This document shows, piece after piece, positions 33,792 through 42,836 of a stretch of DNA of 64,000 nucleotides. Position 1 is the first letter of the stretch; each line of letters opens with the position of its first letter. Both the position numbers and the translations under genes were made by a program. The notes beneath the pieces are model-generated. The model was not told the origin of the DNA, made no database searches, and saw nothing but the letters and a program-made list of their open reading frames with translations. Source of the stretch: Roseiarcus sp963829505 (GTDB taxonomy: Bacteria > Pseudomonadota > Alphaproteobacteria > Rhizobiales > Beijerinckiaceae); the NCBI GenBank assembly GCA_963829505.1, contig CAWHIL010000003.1:868001-932000 (forward strand), written 5' to 3'.

Positions 33792-34196
33792 TCACGCGGA
33801 CCGCGGGGACGAGCGTGGCGTCAGGCTTACGAACTCAGGACGGCGAGACCCCCCTCCTCGATCCTCCCCCACAAGGGGGGAGGAGGCGCGCTGCGGCCGC
33901 CGCGCCGCTCTCAGCGCCGCCCGCGCCAGCGTCTCGATCGCGAGGCCCGCGATGTAGGCGAGGGCGGCGCAGAAGAGGGCGGCGGCCACGACCCGCCCGA
34001 TCATGTCGCCGCCGAAGCCGTAAGCCCCGCCGGAGAGCCGGCGCATGGTCAGCGTGAAGGGCAGCGCCGCCAGCGACAGCGGCAGGTCGGCGAACCATTC
34101 GCGCGCATGGGCGAGATAGTTCAGGTAGAGCGCGCCGAAGGCGGCCGCGACGATCCCGGCGAAAGCGAGCCCGGTCCAGGACCAGAGCCGCGCCAT
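33792..34196 (-). CDS. Small membrane protein
   Basis: A 134-residue protein with an N-terminal helix (about 8-28, GLAFAGIVAAAFGALYLNYL), a possible middle segment and a second clear helix (about 68-90, VVAAALFCAALAYIAGLAI). The C-terminal 40 residues are polar and coincide with GC-rich hairpin DNA (CCTCCCCCAC...GGGGGGAGG around 33859-33882), so the true coding end is less certain. No family is recognised. It begins 9 bp after the fumarylacetoacetate-hydrolase gene and is probably co-transcribed. Confidence 0.6.
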   Translation of the reverse strand: MARLWSWTGLAFAGIVAAAFGALYLNYLAHAREWFADLPLSLAALPFTLTMRRLSGGAYGFGGDMIGRVVAAALFCAALAYIAGLAIETLARAALRAARRPQRASSPLVGEDRGGGSRRPEFVSLTPRSSPRSA

Positions 34197-34205
34197 CGAC
34201 GAGCC

Positions 34206-35060
34206 TCAGCCGGGCTTGTAGCCGACCACCCTCTGCGCCTGCCGCCCGAGGCCCTCGACGCCGAGCGAGACGGTGTCGCCGGCCTTGAGGTAGACGGGCG
34301 TGGGTTTCTTCCCCATGCCCACCCCCGGCGGCGTGCCGGTGGTGATGACGTCGCCGGGTTCGAGGATCATGAACTGCGAGATGTAGGAGACGAGAGTCCT
34401 GACCCCGAAGATCATCGTCGCGGTCGATCCGCTCTGCATCCTCTCGCCGTTGACGTCGAGCCACATGTCGAGCTTCTGCGGGTCCGCGACCTCGTCGGGC
34501 GTGACGAGCCAAGGGCCGAGCGGGCCGAAGGTCGGGCAGCCCTTGCCCTTCATCCACTGACCCGAGCGCTCGAGTTGCCAGGCGCGCTCGGAGACGTCGT
34601 TGCAGACGCAATAGCCAGCCACATATTTCAGCGCGTCGGCCTCGCTGACATAGCTCGCCTCCGTTCCGATCACGACCGCCAGTTCGACCTCCCAGTCGGT
34701 TCGCGTCGAGCCCTTTGGGATCACGACGTCGTCGTTGGGACCAACGATGCATGACGGCGCCTTGTTGAAGAGGATCGGCTCCTTCGGCACCGGATTGCCG
34801 GATTCGGCGGCGTGGTCGGCGAAATTCAGCCCGACGGCGATGAAATTGCGCACCGCCCCGACGCACGGGCCGATGCGCGGCGCGCCCCGGACGGGGGGAA
34901 GCAATTCGGGCTTGATCTTCTTCAGGCGCGCCAGCGAGCGCGGGTTGAGCGTGTCCCGGTCGATGTCGACGATGACGCCGCTCAAATCCCGCAACTTGCC
35001 GCTTTTGTCGATGAGCCCCGGCTTTTCGTGCCCCGCCCTGCCATAACGAATGAGTTTCAT
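34206..35060 (-). CDS. Fumarylacetoacetate hydrolase family protein
   Basis: A 284-residue FAH-fold enzyme. Family blocks are IAVGLNFADHAAESGN, DWEVELAVVIG with metal-binding Glu residues, YCVCNDVSERAWQ and DVITTGTPPGVGMG. ATG 35060 (MKLIRYG) has GGAAGG upstream. A longer open frame reaching 35135 is not family-like. Members include ureidoglycolate lyase and acylpyruvate or 2-hydroxyhepta-diene-dioate enzymes of aromatic breakdown. The length fits the ureidoglycolate lyase / 5-carboxymethyl-type subgroup but the substrate is not determined. Confidence 0.9.
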   Translation of the reverse strand: MKLIRYGRAGHEKPGLIDKSGKLRDLSGVIVDIDRDTLNPRSLARLKKIKPELLPPVRGAPRIGPCVGAVRNFIAVGLNFADHAAESGNPVPKEPILFNKAPSCIVGPNDDVVIPKGSTRTDWEVELAVVIGTEASYVSEADALKYVAGYCVCNDVSERAWQLERSGQWMKGKGCPTFGPLGPWLVTPDEVADPQKLDMWLDVNGERMQSGSTATMIFGVRTLVSYISQFMILEPGDVITTGTPPGVGMGKKPTPVYLKAGDTVSLGVEGLGRQAQRVVGYKPG

Positions 35061-35378
35061 GAAAGCCTTCCCGCGCGGAACTCTTTTCCGCCGATCCCGT
35101 CGGATCGCGTCGCCGAGCCCCTTTTTTTTCGCCACAGAGACTTCATAATAAGAGGTTGTCGGCGGATGTCATCCCGACAGGACTGACTTTTGCGCGCTTG
35201 GCCCTCGGGTCGAGACTGGACGGCCAGACGATCAAGGTTTTTCTCGCCAATCCCTTGTGCGTCGCTCGTCAAGGCGTAGATACCGGTCCTGTTCGTTGTT
35301 GCAGGTTGCGTCCTGTCGACAGGTGCGCAGTACAAAACTGGGCATTGGTTATAACCCTACATAAAAAAGATTGGGCAA
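35061..35378. other. Divergent promoter region FAH / NYN gene
   Basis: No gene. It contains a perfect 10-bp palindrome GGTTATAACC at 35347-35356, 23 bp before the NYN start, which may cover a promoter -10 region. The stretch around 35150-35190 repeats GTC-rich short inverse segments without a clear stem. Confidence 0.4.
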
Positions 35379-35996
35379 ATGACTACAGTGGAACGGATCG
35401 CCCTCTTCATTGATGGCGCGAACTTGTATGCGAGCGCCAAGGCGCTTGGTTTCGACATCGATTACAAGCGGCTCCTGAAGGAGTTTCAGGGCAAAGGCCG
35501 CCTGATGCGGGCCTTTTACTATACCGCGCTGGTGGAGGATCAGGAATATTCGTCCATCCGTCCCTTGGTCGACTGGCTCGACTACAATGGCTACGCGGTC
35601 GTGACGAAGCCGACGAAGGAATTCGTCGATTCAACCGGGCGCCGCAAGGTCAAGGGGAACATGGACATCGAGCTCGCGGTCAACGCGATGGAGATGGCCG
35701 AGCACCTCGATCTGATGGTGCTGTTCTCGGGCGACGGCGACTTCCGTTCGCTGGTCGAGGCCATGCAGCGAAAGGGCGTGCGCGTTGCGGTCGTGTCGAC
35801 GATCTCGACCCAGCCGCCGATGGTCGCCGACGAATTGCGCCGCCAGGCCGACGAGTTCATCGACCTCGTGCAACTCATGCCGCGGATCGGGCGCGACCCC
35901 GCCGAGCGGACGATGCGGTCCGAAAACCGGCGCAGCCATTTCGCCCCGGCCGGCGGCGCCGCCCCGGCGCCGGTCGAGGAGCCGGTGCGGGAGTAG
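35379..35996 (+). CDS. NYN domain (LabA/DUF88-like) RNase-fold protein
   Basis: A 205-residue protein. The PIN-like NYN domain covers residues 5-160, with the acidic metal site formed by FIDGANLY, MDIELAVNAM and FSGDGDFRSLVEAM. RKGVRVAVVSTISTQPPMVADELRRQADEFIDL is the conserved end of the LabA-like group. The C-terminal 40 residues are unstructured and Pro/Ala-rich. NYN proteins are predicted RNA nucleases. The alphaproteobacterial version is common and uncharacterised. It sits 13 bp upstream of the uracil-DNA glycosylase gene. Confidence 0.92.
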   Translation: MTTVERIALFIDGANLYASAKALGFDIDYKRLLKEFQGKGRLMRAFYYTALVEDQEYSSIRPLVDWLDYNGYAVVTKPTKEFVDSTGRRKVKGNMDIELAVNAMEMAEHLDLMVLFSGDGDFRSLVEAMQRKGVRVAVVSTISTQPPMVADELRRQADEFIDLVQLMPRIGRDPAERTMRSENRRSHFAPAGGAAPAPVEEPVRE

Positions 35997-36009
35997 GGCG
36001 GCGACCCCC

Positions 36010-36657
36010 TTGGCGTTCGACGTCGGACCGCCGCGGGACTGCGCTCTCTGCCCCCGCCTCTCAGCCTACCGCGCCGCCAACCGGGCGGCGTTTCCCGATT
36101 GGTGGAACGCGCCGGTCCCTTCGATCGGCGCGTCCGACGCGCGGCTTCTGATCGTCGGCCTCGCGCCGGGGCTTAAGGGGGCCAACCGCACCGGCCGTCC
36201 GTTCACCGGCGACTATGCCGGCGACCTCCTCTACGCGACGCTGACCGACTTCGGCTTCGCTTCCGGCCGCTATGACCGGCGGCCCGACGACGGGCTTGCG
36301 CTTGTCGATTGCGCCATCGCCAACGCGGTCCGCTGCGTCCCGCCGCAGAACAAGCCGACGCCGCAAGAGGCCGCGACCTGCCGGACCTATCTCCGCAACG
36401 CCTTCGCCGCGCTGCCGAAACTGAAAGCCGTGCTGGCGCTCGGCCGCCTGGCGCACGAGACGACCTTGCGCGCGCTTGGCCTGCGCCTGGCGCTCTTCCC
36501 CTTCTCCCACGGGGCGCGCCATGCGCTTGGCGCCTCAGGCCTCGTTCTCTTCGACAGCTACCATTGCTCGCGCTACAACACGAACACGGGCGTGCTGACG
36601 GACGCGATGTTTCGCGACGTGTTCGCTGCAATCCGGAGCGATCTCGGGCGCGCCTGA
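36010..36657 (+). CDS. Uracil-DNA glycosylase, family 4/5 Fe-S type
   Basis: A 215-residue DNA repair enzyme. It begins at a TTG (36010), the only plausible start between the NYN stop and the CALCPRL motif. Four cysteines (CALC near the N-terminus, then RC and TC around PPQNKPTPQEAATC) should bind a 4Fe-4S cluster. VGLAPGLKGANRTGRPFTGDYAG is motif A of family 5 (UdgB), where the usual catalytic Asp/Glu is missing, and SYHCSRYN is motif B. It removes uracil and other deaminated bases. Likely co-transcribed with the NYN gene. Confidence 0.9.
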   Translation: MAFDVGPPRDCALCPRLSAYRAANRAAFPDWWNAPVPSIGASDARLLIVGLAPGLKGANRTGRPFTGDYAGDLLYATLTDFGFASGRYDRRPDDGLALVDCAIANAVRCVPPQNKPTPQEAATCRTYLRNAFAALPKLKAVLALGRLAHETTLRALGLRLALFPFSHGARHALGASGLVLFDSYHCSRYNTNTGVLTDAMFRDVFAAIRSDLGRA

Positions 36658-36697
36658 AGCCGCGCTGAAAGCGATCCATCGGGGGGAGGGGCCAGTT

Positions 36698-37708
36698 TTG
36701 ACGAAAACCGAGTTCGGCGCCGTCGGCGGCACGCCCGTCCATGAAATCGTCATCCGGTCGAAGGCCGGGGCCGAGGCCAAAATCCTGACCTGGGGCGCGG
36801 TGGTGCGCGATCTCGTCGTGCCGGCGAAGAGCGGGCCGCAGCGCGTCGTCCTCGGCCTCAACACGATCGAAGATTATGTCGCCCACTCGCCGAGCTTCGG
36901 CGCCGTGCCCGGCCGCTTCGCCAACCGGATCGCAAACGGCCGCTTCACGCTCGACGGCATGACCTTTACGCTCGACCGCAAGCCCGGCGAGAAGCACACC
37001 CTGCACGGCGGGCCGCACGGGTTCGGCAAGCGGGTGTGGACGCTGACCCACCACGACAAGTCCTCCGTCGCCTTAGCCTTCAAGTCGCCGGACGGCGACG
37101 CCGGCTTTCCCGGCGCCCTGACCGCGACCTGCGTCTACCGGCTGCTCGAGCCCGCGGCGCTGCGCGTCGAACTGACGGCGGTCGCCGACAAGCCGACAGT
37201 CGTGAACCTCACCCACCACGGCTATTTCAACCTCGACGGGTCGCCCGACGTGCTCGATCACGAGGTGACGCTCTTCGCCGACTTCTACACGCCATCCGAC
37301 GCCGACCTGATCCCGACCGGAGAGATCCGCGCGGTCGCCGGCACGCCATACGATTTCCGCAAGAGCCGTCCGGTGCGCAATGCGGGCCTGACGCCCTACG
37401 ACACGAATTTCGTCGTCAGGGATGCGGTCGGGCCGGACCGGCTGGCGCCGATCGCCCGCGTCCGCTCGCCGAAGAACGGACTCGCGCTCGAACTTCACTC
37501 GTCCGAGCCCGGCGTGCAGTTCTACGATGCGGCCAAACTCGACGTGCCCGTCCCGGGCCTCGAGGGGGCGCATTACGGCCCGCACGCCGGCCTCTGCCTC
37601 GAGCCGCAGGCCTTCCCGGATTCGCCGAACCGAAGGCATTTTACCGACACGGTCATTCGGCCGGGCGACACGTATGTGGCCGTCAGCGAGTACCGGTTCG
37701 GGTCGTGA
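36698..37708 (+). CDS. galM: Aldose 1-epimerase
   Basis: A 336-residue mutarotase. It has PGRFANRIANGRFTLDG, the first catalytic His in KHTLHGGPHGFGKRVW, the second in NLTHHGYFNLDG, and the catalytic Glu region GLCLEPQAFPDSPN. The start is TTG 36698 behind GGGGAGG. It interconverts alpha and beta anomers of hexoses. No sugar operon surrounds it. It is followed by a repeat cluster. Confidence 0.94.
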   Translation: MTKTEFGAVGGTPVHEIVIRSKAGAEAKILTWGAVVRDLVVPAKSGPQRVVLGLNTIEDYVAHSPSFGAVPGRFANRIANGRFTLDGMTFTLDRKPGEKHTLHGGPHGFGKRVWTLTHHDKSSVALAFKSPDGDAGFPGALTATCVYRLLEPAALRVELTAVADKPTVVNLTHHGYFNLDGSPDVLDHEVTLFADFYTPSDADLIPTGEIRAVAGTPYDFRKSRPVRNAGLTPYDTNFVVRDAVGPDRLAPIARVRSPKNGLALELHSSEPGVQFYDAAKLDVPVPGLEGAHYGPHAGLCLEPQAFPDSPNRRHFTDTVIRPGDTYVAVSEYRFGS

Positions 37709-37717
37709 GCCGATGAA

Positions 37718-37877
37718 GGCGCGCTCGCTCGAGCGCGCCAGCCGGGTCAGCGGCCCGGCGCTACAGGGCGTCAGGCGGGTCGACGACCCGCCCGTGTAGG
37801 CGCGCTCGCTGAGCGCGCCAGCCGGGTCAGCGACCCGGCGCTACAAGGGCGCCAGCCGGGTCAGCGACCCGGCCTAC
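37718..37877. repeat. Repeat cluster, family C (GCCGGGTCAGCGACCCGGC units)
   Basis: Units of the form GCGCGCTCGCT-GAGCGCGC (a hairpin) followed by CAGCCGGGTCAGCGACCCGG (a second hairpin) and CGCTACA occur at about 37718-37776, 37799-37846 and, truncated, 37849-37877. A variant CGGGTCGACGACCCGCC lies between. The stacked stems fill the space between galM and the convergent secreted-protein gene and may stop transcription from both sides. Confidence 0.8.
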
Positions 37878-37882
37878 AATCG

Positions 37883-38455
37883 TCACTCCTTGGGCTTCGC
37901 CGGCTTCTTAGCCGCAGCGTCCGACTTGGCGGCCTCGGGCGCGGACGGGGCGGGCCGTGGCGCGACCGCTTGAGGCGCGGCCGGGCCGCTCTGCGCAAGG
38001 TTGACGAGCATGCCGAACAGCTTCCACTGGCCATCGACCGGAGCATAGAGAAGTTCGAACTTCACCTGTTGCGGAACGGATGGGAAAAAGCCCGCCATGT
38101 GCATCAGGCCGTTGCCCTCGATCTGGGGCAGGAGCGTGAGTTGCGGTTCGAGAACGGCGACGCCGGATAGATCGACCTTGTCGTTCCGAAGGCTGGCGAA
38201 TATGTCGCCGAGCCTGGCCGCCGTGTTCGCCGACTGGAAGCCTGGCGCGCCCATATCGCGCAGCACGGTATAGTTGCCGGTCTTGTTGGCCTCGTCGAGA
38301 GCCAGCAGCGACGTGCGGATCAGGATCAGGACGCCGTTCCTGTCGATCTGCGCCGGCTTCGGCTCCTGGGCGGGCTTGGCCGCCTGCGCCTCCGCAAATT
38401 CCGTCGCCGCGCCGAGGGTGAGCAGCGCTGCGAGCGCCAGCACGCCTACGCGCAT
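37883..38455 (-). CDS. Secreted protein of unknown function, downstream of adhesin
   Basis: A 190-residue protein with a signal peptide (MRVGVLALAALLTLGAATEFAEA). The mature part has a cystatin/NTF2-like look: helix with LILIRTSLLALDEANKTGNYTVLRDMGAP, then FASLRNDKVDLSGVAVLEPQLTLLPQI and FELLYAPVDGQWKLFGMLVNL. This is similar to periplasmic proteins often listed only as hypothetical. The tail is Pro/Ala/Lys-rich. It begins 7 bp after the trimeric autotransporter gene, so it is very likely co-expressed and may assist or modify the adhesin. Confidence 0.8.
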   Translation of the reverse strand: MRVGVLALAALLTLGAATEFAEAQAAKPAQEPKPAQIDRNGVLILIRTSLLALDEANKTGNYTVLRDMGAPGFQSANTAARLGDIFASLRNDKVDLSGVAVLEPQLTLLPQIEGNGLMHMAGFFPSVPQQVKFELLYAPVDGQWKLFGMLVNLAQSGPAAPQAVAPRPAPSAPEAAKSDAAAKKPAKPKE

Positions 38456-38462
38456 CGCCGTC

Positions 38463-41400
38463 TCACCATGTGAACGTCACGCCCGCTCGTCCGCCGACGT
38501 CGCCCTTGGTCAGGCCGAGGCCGACGCCGCCGTTGAAGACGAAGTTCTCGTTCAGGCGCACATACGCCGACGCGCCGAGCGCGTTCGTCCCGTGATACCC
38601 GCCCCAGTTGGTCGAGATGGCGAACTTCTTGTTGTCCGGCAGCACGCCGCCGCCGACCGCAAGGGCGATCGCCGAGCCTTCGTAGCCGCGAATGACGTCG
38701 CTTCGCAAAGTGCTCACGCTGTTGTAGAGGCTCGCGATGTCCTGCGGGCCATAGTTCGACGTCGCCAGATGGCCGTCGACGTCGGTGGTGGTGAAGTAGG
38801 TGGTTCCGTTCTGCGCCGCCAGACTTGCCGCCGACGTGACGCCGGGCATCACGTAGGTCGACGCAATCGTGCCGAGCGCGAATTGATTGGCGACGGTCGC
38901 CTTCGCGCCCGCTCCGATCGCCACCGAATCGGCCCCGGCCGCGCTTGCGCCTTCGCCCATCGCCAGCGCGCTCGCGCCGTTGGCGCTGGCGTTCTCGCCG
39001 AGCGCCATCGCCGACGCGCCCGTCGCCGTGTTCATGTTGCCGATCGCCAGCGCTCCATTGCCCGTTGCAACATTGCCGGCGCCGATCGCCGCCGCGCCCT
39101 GACCGGTGGCCGTGCTCGCGTCGCCGCCGGCGAAGGCGCCCTGACCGCTGGCGATGCTCGCATTGCCCCCGGCGAAGGCGCCCTGACCATTGGCCGCGCT
39201 CGCGTAGCCGCCGGCGAAGGCGCCCTGACCGTTGGTCGATGTCGCCTCGCCGAGCGCGACCTGGCCGTCGCCGGTTCCGAAGGTCAGAGAATCGCCGACG
39301 CCGACCGAGCCCTTGCCGTAGACCGTGAAAGCGTTGCCGACGGCGACGGAATTGGCGCCCTTCGTGGTGACGTTGTTGCCGACCGCCGTCGAAGCTGCTC
39401 CGGCGGCGCTGGTGCTCTGCCCGACGGCGGTGGCGTCGCCGAAGGCGGCCATGGCGCCGGCGCCGACCGCGGTCGCGGCCGAGCCTAAGCCGCCGCCGGT
39501 CGCGCTCGCGCCCGTGCCGAGCGCCACGTCGTTCTGGTTGTTCGCCGTGGCGGTGTCGCCGGCGGCGATGGCGCCGGCCGAAAGCGCGGAACTCGTATTG
39601 CCGAGCGCGACCGAGCCCTGGCCGATCGCCGTGTTGCCGAAGCCGGTCGCGACGGCGCCCTCAGCCGCGGTCGTTCCCGCAACATTGCCGGCGGCCGTGT
39701 TGTCGGCGCCGACCGCCACCGCGCCCCCGCCGTTGGCGACGTTCGGATCGCCGATCGCGACGGCGCCATTGCCGGTCGCGCTCTGAAGGTTGCCGATCGC
39801 GACCGCGCCCGTCCCGTTGGCCGCGCTCTGGTAGCCGCCGGAGAAGGCGCCCTGACCGTTGGTCGACGTCGCCTCGCCGAGCGCGACCTGTCCGTCGCCG
39901 GTTCCGAACGTCAGAGCATCGCCGACGCCGACCGAGCCCTTGCCGTAGACCGTGAAAGCGTTGCCGACGCCAACGGAATTGGCGCCCTTCGTGGTGACGT
40001 TGTTGCCGACCGCGGTTGAAGCTGCGGCAGCGGCGCTGGTGCTTTGCCCGACGGCGGTGGCGTCGGCGAAGCCCGCCGTGGCGCCGGCGCCGACCGCGGT
40101 CGCGGCCGAGCCCAAGCCGCCGCCGGTGGCGCTCGCGCCTGTGCCGAGCGCCACGTCGTTCTGGCCGTTCGCCGTGGCGGTATCGCCGGCGGCGACGGCG
40201 CCGGCCGAAAGCGCCGAGCTTGTGGCGCCCAGCGCGACCGAGCCCTGACCCACCGCGTTGTCGGCACTGCCGATGGCGACCGCGCCCGTCCCGTTGGCGT
40301 TGCTGAAGTAGCCCCCGGCGAAGGCGCCCTGACCGATGCTCGTCGTCGAGTTGCCGAGACCGACCTCGCCGCTCCCGCTGCCGAAGGTGAGTTCGGAGCC
40401 GACGCCGGCCGAGCCTGCGCCGTTGACCGTGAAAAAGTTGCCGACGCCGACAGAACCCACGCCATTTGCGGTGACGTAGTCGCCCATCGCCGTCGAGTTG
40501 GCCGCCGCGGCGTCGGTGTGTTCGCCGACGGCCGTCGTATTCGCGCCCGCGGCCGCGGCGTTGGCGCCGACCGCCGTGGCGGCGTTGTTCAAGCCGCCGC
40601 CGGCGGCACTTGCGCCTGAGCCGACCGCCACGTCGTTCTGATCGTTCGCCGTGGCGGCGTCGCCTTCGGCGATGGCGCCGGCCGAGAGCGCGGAACTCGC
40701 GTTGCCGAGGGCGATCGAGCCCTGGCCGACGGCCTTGTCGCCATTGCCCTCGGCGACCGCGCCCTGACCGTTCGCCGTGTCGTTGGCGCCGACCGCCGCG
40801 GCGCCCTGGCCGCCAATGGCGCTGTTGCTGTCGCCCTCGGCGACGGCGCCGACGGCGGTAGCGGTGTTGGTAAAGCCGAGAGCCAGGGCGCCCTGGAAGC
40901 TCGCCGCGTTGAAGGCGCCAGCCGCCATTGCGCCCACACCCGCCAACGCGCGGTTGTTCTCGCCGATGGCGACCGTTCCGGGGACGCCTGCCGTGTTGGT
41001 GAAGCCAAGCGCCGTCGAACCGGTGCCGATCGCATGATTTGCAAAGCCCGCCGCCGTCGCCCCCTGGCCGCCTGCCGCGTCGTTGCTGTCGCCGACCGCG
41101 ACGTTCCCGTTGTCGAAGGCGATGTTGGCGTTTCCGGCGGCGACCGAGCCCTCGCCCACCGACAGATTTCCCTCGCCGTTGGCGTTGGCGCCCTGGCCGA
41201 TGGCCGTGTTGGTGTCGCCGGCTGCGACGGCGCCGAGGCCTGTCGCGGTGTTGGCGTTGCCGACCGCCGTCGCGCCCTGACCGGTCGCGGTGTTGGCGTT
41301 GCCGACGGCCGCCGCGCCCTGACCCGTCGCGGTGTTGAGGGCCCCGACCGCGGTCGCGCCTTGGCCGCCCGTCGCGCTGTTGGTGTCGCCGACCGCGACC

Positions 41401-42584
41401 GTTCCGGTCCCCGTGGCGGTGTTGTCGTGGCCGGCGGCGACCGCGCCCGTGCCGGTCGCGACATTGGGGTCGCCGATGGCGACCGCGCCGTCGCCGTCGG
41501 CGGTGTTCAGGTTGCCGATCGAGACCGCGCTCCCGGTCCCCAGGACCTGAGAGGTGCCGCCGGCGAAGGAGCCGACGCCCGCACTCGCCGCGACCAGCGC
41601 CCCCGGGCCGATCGCCGTCGTATCGTTGGCGGCGGCGTCGGCGTTCTGCCCGAGCGCGGTCGAGCCGGGCCCCGATGCGTTCGCCCCGTTGCCGATGGCG
41701 AGAGCGTTGACGTCGCCGGTCGTGGCGACGATTCCGCCGGAGCCGGCGCCGGCGACGGCGCCGCCGCCGATGTTGATGCCCTGATCGTAGGTGGTGAGGT
41801 CCTGGTTGCCGAGCGTGATCTTGCCGCCGTCCGCCGAGATGCCCTGCGAGGCGAGGAACTGGCTGGCGTAGACGTTGCCGTTGTCGGTTCCGTTCGGACC
41901 GACGTAAACGTTGCCGTTGAAAATCGATTCGCCGCTCTTCACGTTGAGCGCGGTGTTGCCGACGCCGACGTCGATCGACTGCGTGCCGATATAATTGTTG
42001 TCGCAGCCGGGCAGGGGAGCCTCGGCCTGCTGAAAGACGACGGCCGCAGTCTGAGAGGCGAAGCCTGTCGTCTGGGAGGCCAGCCCGCCGATCGCGGCGC
42101 CCCACTGGGTTGCTGAAACCGTGAGGCCGCCCGCCATGACGCCAGCGGCGACGGCGCCGTCGACGGTCCCTGGTATTCCAGCCGCGTTGCCGGGAGAAGG
42201 AATGCCGAAGCCGGCCATAAGGCCAAAGGCCGCCGCCATGTCGGTGGCGCCCCCCGCCGCGGTGGTCGCCGCCCCGACCTGAAGCCCGAAAGCAGCGCTT
42301 TGCGTCAAGATGCCGGCGGCGTTGGCGGCGAGGCCGATGTCGTTTGCGGTGTTGATCGCATTCGTGAGCTGAGTATTACACTGAAGCCCGGCGGTCGTGG
42401 GAAGCTGGGGGAAGGTCTTCGGATTGGCCGCGGGCGGCACATTGGGCGACGTGCTGCCGGCGAGCGCGGGCTGCACTCCGCCGGCCAGCGCGACGACGAG
42501 CGCCAGTTCGCAGGCGAACGCCAAGGACGCGCCGCGCGCGGCGCGCCCCATCCATCCGGCGCCAGACGAAAACGACTTCCCCAT
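38463..42584 (-). CDS. Trimeric autotransporter adhesin (YadA-like)
   Basis: A 1373-residue surface protein. A signal peptide of about 42 residues ends near QPALAG. Residues 50-260 form a non-repetitive region. Residues from about 290 to 1240 are a head made of dozens of 14-residue repeats of the form (A/S)xAxGxxxxAxGxxA, for example GAVAIGDPNVATGT, which build a left-handed trimeric beta roll. A short stalk and the C-terminal anchor (VSTLRSDVIRGYEGSAIALAVGG to GVTFTW) complete the type Vc layout. It mediates adhesion or autoaggregation. The ATG at 42584 is taken over a TTG five codons up. It is followed closely by a secreted-protein gene. Confidence 0.95.
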   Translation of the reverse strand: MGKSFSSGAGWMGRAARGASLAFACELALVVALAGGVQPALAGSTSPNVPPAANPKTFPQLPTTAGLQCNTQLTNAINTANDIGLAANAAGILTQSAAFGLQVGAATTAAGGATDMAAAFGLMAGFGIPSPGNAAGIPGTVDGAVAAGVMAGGLTVSATQWGAAIGGLASQTTGFASQTAAVVFQQAEAPLPGCDNNYIGTQSIDVGVGNTALNVKSGESIFNGNVYVGPNGTDNGNVYASQFLASQGISADGGKITLGNQDLTTYDQGINIGGGAVAGAGSGGIVATTGDVNALAIGNGANASGPGSTALGQNADAAANDTTAIGPGALVAASAGVGSFAGGTSQVLGTGSAVSIGNLNTADGDGAVAIGDPNVATGTGAVAAGHDNTATGTGTVAVGDTNSATGGQGATAVGALNTATGQGAAAVGNANTATGQGATAVGNANTATGLGAVAAGDTNTAIGQGANANGEGNLSVGEGSVAAGNANIAFDNGNVAVGDSNDAAGGQGATAAGFANHAIGTGSTALGFTNTAGVPGTVAIGENNRALAGVGAMAAGAFNAASFQGALALGFTNTATAVGAVAEGDSNSAIGGQGAAAVGANDTANGQGAVAEGNGDKAVGQGSIALGNASSALSAGAIAEGDAATANDQNDVAVGSGASAAGGGLNNAATAVGANAAAAGANTTAVGEHTDAAAANSTAMGDYVTANGVGSVGVGNFFTVNGAGSAGVGSELTFGSGSGEVGLGNSTTSIGQGAFAGGYFSNANGTGAVAIGSADNAVGQGSVALGATSSALSAGAVAAGDTATANGQNDVALGTGASATGGGLGSAATAVGAGATAGFADATAVGQSTSAAAAASTAVGNNVTTKGANSVGVGNAFTVYGKGSVGVGDALTFGTGDGQVALGEATSTNGQGAFSGGYQSAANGTGAVAIGNLQSATGNGAVAIGDPNVANGGGAVAVGADNTAAGNVAGTTAAEGAVATGFGNTAIGQGSVALGNTSSALSAGAIAAGDTATANNQNDVALGTGASATGGGLGSAATAVGAGAMAAFGDATAVGQSTSAAGAASTAVGNNVTTKGANSVAVGNAFTVYGKGSVGVGDSLTFGTGDGQVALGEATSTNGQGAFAGGYASAANGQGAFAGGNASIASGQGAFAGGDASTATGQGAAAIGAGNVATGNGALAIGNMNTATGASAMALGENASANGASALAMGEGASAAGADSVAIGAGAKATVANQFALGTIASTYVMPGVTSAASLAAQNGTTYFTTTDVDGHLATSNYGPQDIASLYNSVSTLRSDVIRGYEGSAIALAVGGGVLPDNKKFAISTNWGGYHGTNALGASAYVRLNENFVFNGGVGLGLTKGDVGGRAGVTFTW
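39200..40252. repeat. Long internal duplication inside the adhesin gene
   Basis: About 425 bp at 39200-39625 recur at 39827-40252, offset exactly 627 bp (209 codons), with only scattered substitutions. Both copies encode the same order of repeats including TTKGAN, FTVYGKGSVGVGD and TFGTGDGQVALGEATSTNGQGAF. A more diverged third version lies another 477 bp (159 codons) further right. Confidence 0.8.
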
Positions 42585-42836
42585 GACCCGCCTCGCCAAA
42601 CAACACGGACACTCGCAGCGCGATCCGCGTCAAGGTGTACAGGGGTCTCAAGGCCTGTCAAAGCAATTGTGGCCGCCGCCGTGAGAAAAAGCCGCATTGT
42701 TGCCGCAAGATCACACTGGTAGACTTACGCACACCTCCAAAATTGGCGCGCCCACGTCGCGTCGGGCGCGCTCGCTTCACGAAAGCTCCGTGCGCCGGCC
42801 CGAGAGCGCGGTCGATGATCGCGCGCCCCGCGATGG

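Noticed and set aside
38900..41800. CRISPR-like regular repetition
   Set aside because: The periodicity is 42 bp and in frame. It encodes the 14-residue head repeats of the adhesin, with no identical repeats or unique spacers.
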